64,000 nt of DNA from Omphiscola glabra (Eukaryota > Mollusca > Gastropoda > Lymnaeidae): contig OZ024808.1 of the NCBI GenBank assembly GCA_964017045.1, positions 1,575,666 to 1,639,665 of the forward strand, given 5' to 3'. The translations under genes and the position numbers were made by a program. The notes under the pieces are model-generated. The model did no database searches, had not been told where the DNA came from, and was given only the letters and a program-made list of their open reading frames with translations. Positions 38,801 to 50,800 of this stretch are shown piece by piece (the first letter of the stretch is position 1; the number at the start of each line of letters is the position of its first letter).

Positions 38801-41800
38801 GTGATAGATAGTGATCTAGCTATAAGTGATAGAAAGTGATCTAGCTATAAGTGATAGATCGTGATCTAGCTATACGTGATAGATAGTGATCTAGCTGTAA
38901 GTGATAGATAGTGATCAAGGTATAAGTGATAGATAGAGATCTAGCTATAAGTGATAGATATTGATCAAGCTATAAGTGATAGATAGTGATCTAGCTATAA
39001 GTAATAGATCGTGATCTAGCTATACGTGATAGATAATGATATAGCTAAGTGATAGATAGTGATATAGCTATAAGTGATAGATAGTGATCTAGCAATAAGT
39101 GATAGATAGTGATCTAGCTATAAGTTATAGATATTGATCTAGCTATAAGTGATAGATCGCGATCTACCTAAGTGATAGATAGTGATCCAGCTATACGTGA
39201 TAGATACTGATCTAGCTATACGTGATAGATAGTGATCTAGCTGATAGATAGTGATCTAGCTATAAGTGATAGATAGTGATCTAGCTATAAGCGATAGATA
39301 GTGATCTAGCTATAAGTGATAGATATTGATCTAGCTATAAGTGATAGATCGTGATCTACCTAAGTGATAGATAGTGATCTAGCTATAAGCGATAGATAGT
39401 GATCTAGCTATAAGTGATAGATATTGATCTAGCTATAAGTGATAGATTGTGATTACCTAAGTGATAGATATTGATCTAGCTATAAGTGATATATAGTGAT
39501 CTAGCTATACGAGATATATAGTGCTCTAACGAAGTGATAGATAATGCTTTAGTTAAGTGATAGACAGTGATCTAGCTATACGTGATAGATAGTGATCTAG
39601 CTATAAGTGATAGGTAGTGATCTACCTAAGTGATAGTTAGTGATCTAGCTATAAGTGATAGAAATTGATCTAGCTATAAGTGATAGATCGTGATCTAGCT
39701 ATACGTGATAGATAGTGATCTAGCTGTAAGTGATAGATAGTGATCTAGCTATACGTGATAGATATTGATCTAGCTATAAATGATAGATCGTGATCTACCT
39801 AAGTGATAGATAGTGATCTAGCTATACGTGATAGATAGTGATCTAGCTATAACTGATAGATAGTGCTCTAGCGAAGTGATAGATAGTGCTCTAGCTAAGT
39901 GATAGACAGTGATCTAGCTCAGTAATAGATAGTGATATAGCTAAGTGATAGATCGTGATCTAGCTAAGTGATAGATATTGATCTAGCAATAAATGATAGA
40001 TCGTGATCTACCTAAGTGATAGCGACCTAGCTATAAGTGATAGATAGTGATCTAGCTATAAGTGATAGATAGTGATCAAGCTATACGTGATAGATAGTGA
40101 TCTAGCTCATTGATAGAATGTGATCTAGCTCAGTGATAGATTGTGATCTAGCTATACCTTATAGATATTGATCTAGCTCAGTGATAGATAGTAATCTAGC
40201 TTAGTGATAGAATGTGATCTAGCTCAGTGATAGATTGTGATCTAGCTATACCTTATTGATAGTGATCTAGCTCAGTGATAGATTGTGATCTAGCTCAGTG
40301 ATAGATTGTGATCTAACTCAGTGAGGACAGACAAAGATAACGCTAACAGCGCCATAAAAATCTCACGTTTTCAAATCATGGGCGGAAGAGGGGCGGTGGT
40401 GCCAACTTCTTCCTCCTCCCCCACCCTAGCAGTGGCGTAGACAGGGTTAGTGCTGAGTAGTGCCGACTGGAGTCGGTCAAGATGTTTTGCCGGCCCCTTT
40501 TATGAACATGTTCTGTGGGTGAACTAGCCCTCAATATCATGAACATGTTCGTTGGGTGAACTAGCCCTCAATATTATGAACACAAAATGTCACCCGGGGC
40601 GGACGACCCATCCACACCCCCCCCCCCTTTTTCATACGCCACTGGGAGAAAGGCTTTTGCGTAGGATGACTTTGCAACCAGACAAGATAATCTATCGTCT
40701 CTCGTAGACGGAAAGATGCCATACCAATCCCTGCTATATGTTGGCTCAATGGAACCATTATGTATGGCTGATGTTTAAACAAGGACCAATCAAATTGAAC
40801 TTGCTTTTGTCTCCATTTTGCGGAGAAAAACGTGTCTCTGTTGTCAATTTCTTAAATAGTTTCATTATTATAATGTTTTCTTATTCATATCTAGATCACC
40901 CACTGGCGCAGTCCACACTTCCATGCCTACTTCCCCATTGCTGGCTCCTACCCTGCAATTCTGGCGGACATGCTGACTGACGGCATCGGGTGAATAGGAT
41001 TTAGTTGGGTCAGTTGGATCTCGTCTGTCGTGTGTGACCTGGGGTTCTGTTGGGTCAGTGGGGTCTTGTCTGTCGTACGTGACCTGGGATTCTGCTGGGT
41101 CAGTGGGGTCTTATCTGACGTGGGTGACCTGGGATTCTGCTGGGTCAGTGGGGTCTTGTCTGACGTATGTGACCTGGGGTTCTGTTGGGGTCACTAGGGT
41201 CTTGTCTGTCGTGCGTGACCTTGGATTCTGCTGGGTCAGTGGGGTCTTGTCTGTCGTGTGTGACCTGGGGCTCTGTTGGGTCTGTTAATTCATCATCATC
41301 ATCATCATGTCCCTTAGTCCTTGGACCGTTGGGGCGCCACAGACGACATGAAAACTATTCTTCTCCATTCCTCTCTGTCTTCTGCACTACGCATAGCGTC
41401 GCCTAGTTTTAGTCCCATCCACTCTTTGATGTTGTCTTCCCATCTTTTCTCTGTCTTCCTCTTCCATTAATTACGTAAACAATTTCTACGCAATTTTTTA
41501 TCCCCCCCCCCCCCTTTGGTCAACAACTGTCAAACTTTCGATTACCCCCCACCTGATTTAATTATATCAACATTTTATACCCCCCTCCCCAAAAAAAAAA
41601 AAAAAAAAAAAGAATTATAATTTAAATAAATTTAGAAATACGTTTTACTTTCTGATAATGTATTTTTGATAATACAAAATTGTATGCAAAACATTTCATT
41701 ACATCTTCAGCTTTTTAATCAACAAGTTAAAACGTTTTTAAGCTTAAATTTTATAATGCAGAATCTATTAAAAGGTTGTTAAAGACTAACACTAAATATT

Positions 41801-44800
41801 ATTTGGGGAAATGTAAATATGATTATTGTCAGTATAGCTGACAATTGTAGTATAGTTTCTAGCTGCTATCATCTTCCCATGGAGTAGCCAGGTGTTGCCC
41901 TATCATAACAATGGGCATCAGGGACATCATTTGGGTAAGGCAGGGGGTCATTTGTCCCCCCCCCCCCGAATTTTCAAGGTGTTATTTAAATTGCTATGTA
42001 CTGTGGCTCCTCCGGTAATAAGCAACTTAACAAGCCGACCATGTTTTGTTTTTGTCCCCCCCCCCCTTTCCATGAAAAAAAAACAGAAATGACGCCCATA
42101 ATGGGCATAGTCCATAGTAGCTGATTTATCGTTTTCATCGGAACTGATATACCAGACAAGTCAAAATCATCCTCATCTAACTGATATACCAGACAAGTCA
42201 AAATCATCCTCATCTATCTGATATACCAGACAAGTCAAAATCATCCTCATCTATCTGATATACCAGACAAGTCAAAAATCATCCTCATCTAACTGATATA
42301 CCAGACAAGTCAAAAATCATCCTCATCTAACTGATATACCAGACAAGTCAAAATCATCCTCATCTAACTGATATACCAGACAAGTCAAAATCATCCTCAT
42401 CTAACTGATATACCAGACAAGTCAAAATCATCCTCATCTAACTGATATACCAGACAAGTCAAAATCATCCTCATCTAACTGATATACCAGACAAGTCAAA
42501 ATCATCCTCATCTAACTGATGTACCAGACAAGTCAACATCATCCTCATCTAACTGATATACCAGACAAGTCAAAATCATCCTCATCTAACTGATATACCA
42601 GACAAGTCAAAATCATCCTCATCTAACTGATATACCAGACAAGTCAAAATCATCCTCATCTAACTGATATACCAGACAAGTCAAAATCATCCTCATCTAA
42701 CCATTCAGCACTTAAATTAGAAGCATTGTCTGTGTCAGCAATCATTGCCATAAGTTCTCTCTGTCTCTGAGTTGGTGAGCAATCATTGCCATAAGCTCTC
42801 TCTGTCTCTGAGTTGGTGAGCAATCATTGCCATAAGCTCTCTCTGTCTCTGAGTTGGTGAGCAATCATTGCCATAAGCTCTCTCTGTCTCTGAGTTGGTG
42901 AGCAATCATTGCCATAAGTTCTCTCTGTCTCTGAGTTGGTGAGCAATCATTGCCATAAGCTCTCTCTGTCTCTGAGTTGGTGAGCAATCATTGCCATAAG
43001 TTCTCTCTGTCTCTGAGTTGGTGAGCAATCATTGCCATAAGCTCTCTCTGTCTCTGAGTTGGTGAGCAATCATTGCCATAAGTTCTCTCTGTCTCTGAGT
43101 TGGTGAGCAATCATTGCCATAAGCTCTCTCTGTCTCTGAGTTGGTGAGCAATCATTGCCATAAGCTCTCTCTGTCTCTGAGTTGGTGAGCAATCATTGCC
43201 ATAAGTTCTCTCTGTCTCTGAGTTGGTGAGCAATCATTGCCATAACTTCTCTCTGTCTCTGAGTTGGTGAGCAATCATTGCCATAAGTTCTCTCTGTCTC
43301 TGAGTTGGTGAGCAATCATTGCCATAAGTTCTCTCTGTCTCTGAGTTGGTGAGCAATCATTGCCATAAGCTCTCTCTGTCTCTGAGTTGGTGAGCAATCA
43401 TTGCCATAAGCTCTCTCTGTCTCTGAGTTGGTGAGCAATCATTGCCATAAGTTCTCTCTGTCTCTGAGTTGGTGAGCAATCATTGCCATAAGTTCTCTCT
43501 GTCTCTGAGTTGGTGAGCAATCATTGCCATAAGTTCTCTCTGTCTCTGAGTTGGTGAGCAATCATTGCCATAAGTTCTCTCTGTCTCTGAGTTTGTGAGC
43601 AATCATTGCCATAAGTTCTCTCTGTCTCTGAGTTGGTGAGCAATCATTGCCATAAGCTCTCTCTGTCTCTGAGTTGGTGAGCAATCATTGCCATAAGTTC
43701 TCTCTGTCTCTGAGTTGGTGAGCAATCATTGCCATAAGTTCTCTCTGTCTCTGAGTTGGTGAGCAATCATTGCCATAAGCTCTCTCTGTCTCTGAGTTGG
43801 TGAGCAATCATTGCCATAAGCTCTCTCTGTCTCTGAGTTGGTGAGCAATCATTGCCATAAGTTCTCTCTGTCTCTGAGTTGGTGAGCAATCATTGCCATA
43901 AGCTCTCTCTGTCTCTGAGTTGGTGAGCAATCATTGCCATAAGTTCTCTCTGTCTCTGAGTTGGTGAGCAATCATTGCCATAAGTTCTCTCTGTCTCTGA
44001 GTTGGTGAGCAATCATTGCCATAAGCTCTCTCTGTCTCTGAGTTGGTGAGCAATCATTGCCATAAGCTCTCTCTGTCTCTGAGTTGGTGAGCAATCATTG
44101 CCATAAGCTCTCTCTGTCTCTGAGTTGGTGAGCAATCATTGCCATAAGTTCTCTCTGTCTCTGAGTTGGTGAGCAATCATTGCCATAAGTTCTCTCTGTC
44201 TCTGAGTTGGTGAGCAATCATTGCCATAAGTTCTCTCTGTCTCTGAGTTGGTGAGCAATCATTGCCATAAGCTCTCTCTGTCTCTGAGTTGGTGAGCAAT
44301 CATTGCCATAAGTTCTCTCTGTCTCTGAGTTGGTGAGCAATCATTGCCATAAGCTCTCTCTGTCTCTGAGTTGGTGAGCAATCATTGCCATAAGTTCTCT
44401 CTGTCTCTGAGTTGGTGAGCAATCATTGCCATAAGTTCTCTCTGTCTCTGAGTTGGTGAGCAATCATTGCCATAAGCTCTCTCTGTCTCTGAGTTGGTGA
44501 GCAATCATTGCCATAAGTTCTCTATGTCTCTGAGTTGGTGAGCAATCATTGCCATAAGTTCTCTCTGTCTCTGAGTTGGTGAGCAATCATTGCCATAAGT
44601 TCTCTCTGTCTCTGAGTTGGTGAGCAATCATTGCCATAAGTTCTCTCTGTCTCTGAGTTGGTGAGCAATCACTGCCATAAGCTCTCTCTGTCTCTGAGTT
44701 GGTGAGCAATCATTGCCATAAGCTCTCTCTGTCTCTGAGTTGGTGAGCAATCATTGCCATAAGCTCTCTCTGTCTCTGAGTTGGTGAGCAATCATTGCCA

Positions 44801-47800
44801 TAAGCTCTCTCTGTCTCTGAGTTGGTGAGCAATCATTGCCATAAGCTCTCTCTGTCTCTGAGTTGGTGAGCAATCACTGCCATAAGCTCTCTCTGTCTCT
44901 GAGTTGGTGAGCAATCATTGCCATAAGCTCTCTCTGTCTCTGAGTTGGTGAGCAATCATTGCCATAAGCTCTCTCTGTCTCTGAGTTGGTGAGCAATCAC
45001 TGCCATAAGCTCTCTCTGTCTCTGAGTTGGTGAGCAATCATTGCCATAAGCTCTCTCTGTCTCTGAGTTGGTGAGCAATCATTGCCATAAGTTCTCTCTG
45101 TCTCTGAGTTGCTATAGTGGTTATTGAACACCGATGAGTTGGTGTTTTTTTTAAATTGAACACCGCGTACAATGATGTGTTAATCATTCTAAGGAGCGGA
45201 TACAGAGAAAAATGACAGGTGAAGAGAGGCCAACTTTTGACCTCTCTTGCACTAACAAAGTGTACTAACATTCTGACCAGCCATCTGCAGTGCACAAACA
45301 GACACACATTAAATAAGTTATATAAAGTGGTACCTCGACATACGAGTGCCCTAACATACGAGATTTTTTTTAGATACGAGCCGTCGAGCGAGCGATGTTT
45401 TGCTTTAAGATACGAGAAATATTTGAGATACGAGGAACCGGATCAGCGGGTCGGCCGGCTGCAGGGACTAAAATTAAGCGAAAGTAACAAAAAAGTGTAC
45501 AGTAGCATTTAAGTTCAATTAAGTTCAGTGAGGTTTAGTTACGTTCCATTAAGTTCAGTGAGGTTTAGTTACGTTCCATTAAGTTCAGTGAGGTTTAGTT
45601 ACGTTCCATTAAGTTCAGTGAGGTTTAGTTACGTTCCATTAAGTTCAGTGAGGTTTAGTTACGTTCCATTAAGTTCAGTGAGGTTTAGTTACGTTCCATT
45701 AAGTTTAGTGATAAAATGTAGCATTAAGAGTGTAACGAGTAAGTGAACGAAGTGAAGCTCCACCGCCTATCTCCTCCACCCTACACCTCCACTCCTCCAC
45801 CCTACACCTCCACCAGCATCTTCCGTAAGCTTAAAAGTCGGCTTGTTTTTATACAATACTTGCCATCTATAAATACATTTTTCTTATTCAAAAACACGTA
45901 ACAAAAACAACTTTGGGTGGCATTTTGGGGTTTGGAAAGGATTAGTGGCATTTCTATTAATTTCAATGGGGAAAATTGCTTTGAGATACGAGCAAATTGA
46001 CGTACGAGCAAGGTTACGGAACGAATTAAATTCGTATCTCGAGGTACCACTGTATTGTTAAAAGCCTAAAAATATATGCCTTTTTGCACTCATTAAATTG
46101 TTTAAAATAATGTAAGAACCGGTCAATTTTTAAGATTAAAATTTTAATTTAAAAAAAACATGATTGTTGATGTCAACTAATCTAACCCCTCATCCCCCTT
46201 GTCAACAACTGTCAAACATTTCCAAACCCCCCTCCCGCTCCTATTTTGTTGACGTAATTAGTGGACGCCCCCTTAAATCATTTTTAGGCGCAGAAGAAGT
46301 GTGGGGCTAAATGGTTGGAAAACTCTGGGCCAAAGAATGGGGCTTATATTCTATGGATATTTGAGATGGTTGTACGGCTTACATGAAGAGTTTTGGCCTG
46401 AGGAGAAGACTTGGTTCATGTGATAGCTCAGTGGTTAATGGGAGTGGCAGCCGGTAAGGTTAGGGAGAAGACTTGGTTCATGTGATAGCTCAGTGGTTAA
46501 TGGGAGTTGCAGCCGGTAAGGTTAGGGAGAAGACTTGGTTCATGTGATAGCTCAGTGGTTATAGATGCCATTGTGTTTTTGTCTTGTGTAATTTCTAACT
46601 TACATCTGAACCATCATGTCGAATGTTCATTATTTCTAACTTACATCTGAACCATCATGTCCAATGTTCATAATTTCTAACTTACATCTGAACCATCATG
46701 TCGAATTTTCATTATTTCTAACTTACATCTGAACCATCATGTCCAATGTTCATAATTTCTAACTTACATCTGAACCATCACGTCCAATGTTCATTATTTC
46801 TAACTTACATTTGAACCATCACGTCCAATGTTCATTATTTCTAACTTACATTTGAACCATCATGTCCAATGTTCATTATTTCTAACTTACATCTGAACCA
46901 TCACGTCCAATGTTCATTATTTCTAACTTACATTTGAACCATCACATCCAATGTTCATTATTTCTAACTTACATCTGAAACATCACGTCCAATGTTCATT
47001 ATTTCTAACTTACATCTGAACATCATGTCCAATGTTCATTATTTCTAACTTACATCTGAACCATCATGTCCCATGTTCATTATTTCTAACTTACATCTGA
47101 ACCATCATGTCCAATGTTCATTAGTTCTAACTTACATTTGAACCATCACGTCCAATGTTCATTATTTCTAACTTACATCTGAACCATCACGTCCAATGTT
47201 CATTATTTCTAACTTACATCTGAACCATCACGTCCAATGTTCATTATTTCTAACTTACATCTGAACCATCACGTCCAAAGTTCATTATTTCTAACTTACA
47301 CCTGAACCATCACGTCCAATGTTCATTATTTCTAACATACATCTGAACCATCACGTCCAATGTTCATTATTTCTAACTTACATCTGAACCATCATGTCCA
47401 ATGTTCATTATTTCTAACTTACATTTGAACCATCACGTCCAATGTTCATTATTTCTAACTTACATCTGAACATCATGCCCCATGTTCATTATTTCTAACT
47501 TACATCTGAACCATCACGTCCAATGTTCATTATTTCTAACTTACATCTGAACCATCATGCCCCATGTTCATTATTTCTAACTTACATTTGAACCATCACG
47601 TCCAATTTTCATTATTTCTAACTTACATCTGAACATCATGTCCAATGTTCATTATTTCTAACTTACATATGAACCATCATGTCCCATGTTCATTATTTCT
47701 AACTTACATCTGAACCATCATGTCCCATGTTCATTATTTCTAACTTACATCTGAACATCATGTCCAATGTTCATTATTTCTAACTTACATCTGAACATCA

Positions 47801-50800
47801 CGTCCAATGTTCATTATTTCTAACTTACATCTGAACCATCACGTCCCATGTTCATTATTTCTAACTTACATCTGAACATCATGTCCCATGTTCATTATTT
47901 CTAACTTACATCTGAACATCATGTCCCATGTTCATTATTTCTAACTTACATCTGAACCATCACGTCCAATGTTCCAGGCAGCCAGCCCAGCGTGTACTGA
48001 GCTAGAAGTCTCCATGATGGACTGGTTGGCCAAGATGCTGAGCCTGCCCAAGGAGTTTCTGTTTAGTGATGAAGGAAAAGGTGGAGGTGTTATACAGGTG
48101 AGTTAGATTAGGTAACAGTGTTATACAGGTGAGTTAGATTAGGTATAAGGTGTTATTTAGTTGAGTTAGATTAGGTATAAGGTATTATACAGGTGAGTTA
48201 GATTAGGTATAAGGTGTTATACAGGTGAGTTAGATTAGGTATAAGGTATTATATAGGTGAGTTAGATTAGGTGTAAGGTGTTATACAGGTGAGTTAGATT
48301 AGGAATAAGGTGTTATACAGGTGAGTTAGATTAGGTATAAGGTGTTATACAGTTGAGTTAGATTAGGTATAAGGCATTATACAGGTGAGTTAGATTAGGT
48401 ATAAGGTATTATACAGGTGAGTTAGATTAGGTATAAGGTGTTATACAGGTGAGTTAGATTAGGTATAAGGTATTATACAGGTGAGTTAGATTAGTGTAAG
48501 GATGGACGTGTTATGCAGGTAAGTTAGATCAAGTAATGGTGGGGGTGTTATACATGTGATATTAGGTAAAGGTGAATGTGTTTTACAGGTGAGCCTGATT
48601 ATGATACGGATTGAGGTTTTAAGCAGGAAGGTTAAACCAGGTAAAGGTGGGTGTGCTATACATGTAAGATAGATTAAATAAAAGCGGGGATGTTATACAG
48701 GTAGATGAGATTAGTTTAAAGTGGAGTTATTAAAAAGGTATGTTAGGATAGGTAAAAAGGAGTTATGCAGGTAAGTTAGGGTTCACTGGAGGTGCAGATA
48801 AGACATGGGGAGGGGGGTGTGTACAAGAAGAAAATAAAACTATAAAATTTTCAAGTTAATTTTATATCAAAGATCTCATCGTCTTGTAGACCCATACAGT
48901 AACCAGACTCAAATATATGTCATCAGAAACATCTAACAAATTTTAAAAAAAAACTATTTACGTTGTAGTGATCACTCTATTGTGACACAGGTAATTAAAT
49001 ATCAGGAATAACAGGATTTAACAAAATTACATTTATTTACTAATCGCTGGAAGGATGTGGGGCTCTGGCTTGGCATGACCTCATGATGCTACTACTTTAG
49101 GCTAGGTTGGGGGCGGGGTAATAAGGGGAGAGACTGCAATCAGGTCAGCATGGGAAATGAGTAAAACAAAGTAAGCTCAAAACTGAAAAAAAGAACGCAA
49201 CAAAACAACGAACGTGTCGACAGGAAGCCTTCGTCATATATAAATATGACTATATGAAAAATGGAATGGAAGAACTCCCTAGAACAGGGGGAAAGAACTC
49301 CCTAGAACAGGGGGAAGAACTCCCTAGAACGGGGAGGACGACCTTTTTTTCTGTCAAGGGTTATTTGGATATTTAAATCGTCATTCGCGAGACATACAAA
49401 ATCAGAGCCGGCGCCCCCCCCCCTCCCCCACTTTAGGCCTATATATTGCCCAACCATTACATATAGAACATGAACTGAAAAATAAATGATTGAAATGTAT
49501 ACTAGTTATAATTAAATATTATTTCAACATCAATTATTTTTTGCTATTAGTAGCAATTTTATGATTTACATAATAATATATTAATAAAAGAATTTATAAA
49601 ATATTTGGTTCTGTTGGCTATAAATTGCCTTTGGGTTCATATAGATTAACTGCGCAACTTAAAGTTTTCCAGTACCATAATTATTTGTTCAACATGATTT
49701 AGGACTACTTAAGGGGGGAGGTACACCCAGAACATAGGTCGACTACTAAAAAATTCACCAAAAAAAAACTATTGAAGTTACAAGTGTCAAATTTGCACTG
49801 AAGCTAGAGGAATAGCCATTCTACCATAATAACACAAAAAATAACCATTAAAAAGTAATACATAATAGTTTGCTTATATTGGAAAAAAAAAGAAAAATGG
49901 GATGTTGAAAATTGGCATGTCAGACTAAAAAAATTAGAAAGAATGTTTTAAGCTCAAATTTATTATACTTTGTTAACCATATAGAAATATGGATTAGCTA
50001 TGGCATGAACTAAGAAAAATGTGAGAAATTGAATACTTTTGATATCACAGGATCCCAAAGTAACCTAATTTTGAAATTTTAAAATCAAATTTTGATAAAT
50101 TGTAAAATGTGTAATTATTAATATATTGTAATATGGTTAGTTGCTGCCATAGACAATTATATTATATAGCATCATGCAAAATTTCAAACAAATTGGTTGA
50201 CATTTAAAAAAGTTATCATTTTTTATGTGAACTAAATGTCGAAATTTTGTGAATGAACACGCATTAATTTTGTTCATAAAGTACATGAATTCTTTAATTT
50301 TAATGACCCCCTGAAAGATAAGGATATCATTTAGCTTCAACTTTTGACTCTTCTAACCCTAATTTAAGCCTTCTTCTGGTTCTTTTAGCTTCTAAGGACT
50401 TGGTTTTTTTGTTTTTGTGCTTTCGATCCGCATAGCGCCCATCGTAATAAAATAATTGAAAGTAAACAGACCAAGGGAAAGCTGTAAAAATCTTAGAGGA
50501 GCCTCCTATTTTGTGGATCCATCATTTAAAAGAAGGCTTGCTAATGCCACATCAATGTTGACAGCTCTTAAACCATTATATTTGTTCTTAGGGCACATTT
50601 TCAATATAGTACTATTCATCGATTCGTTCGTATTTTGATTATAACTATCTAGATATTTACTAAATATACTTGGATGTGAAAGGTATACAAAATTGGCCTA
50701 ATTAAACTCATTGCTGACTACTGATACTGATTTACTTTTATTATAATAATTATAAACATTTAAAATTAATCTTCACTTTAATCTCAATGAGAATCATTTA

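Noticed and set aside
40991..40993. TGA as a selenocysteine codon (Cys to Sec replacement)
   Set aside because: No selenoprotein is known to me in this family, position 100 is not catalytic, and I see no obvious SECIS-like structure in the short 3' UTR. A plain nonsense change or sequence error is simpler.
40988..40996. Use of the internal GGGTGAAT as an exon 2 donor to avoid the stop
   Set aside because: It would end exon 2 in phase 2, and no AG near 47975 gives a matching exon 3 start.
41465..46275. One large transposon bounded by TTAATTACGT... and ...GACGTAATTA
   Set aside because: The outer motifs are inverted, but the inner GTCAACAACTGTCAAAC motifs are in the same direction, so the ends do not form a consistent inverted pair.
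46411..46450. tRNA gene
   Set aside because: Only a box A-like stretch; no anticodon arm, T-loop or box B.
50456..50638. 60-codon ORF inside the TTAA element as a transposase remnant
   Set aside because: Too short, and no catalytic residues or family motif visible.
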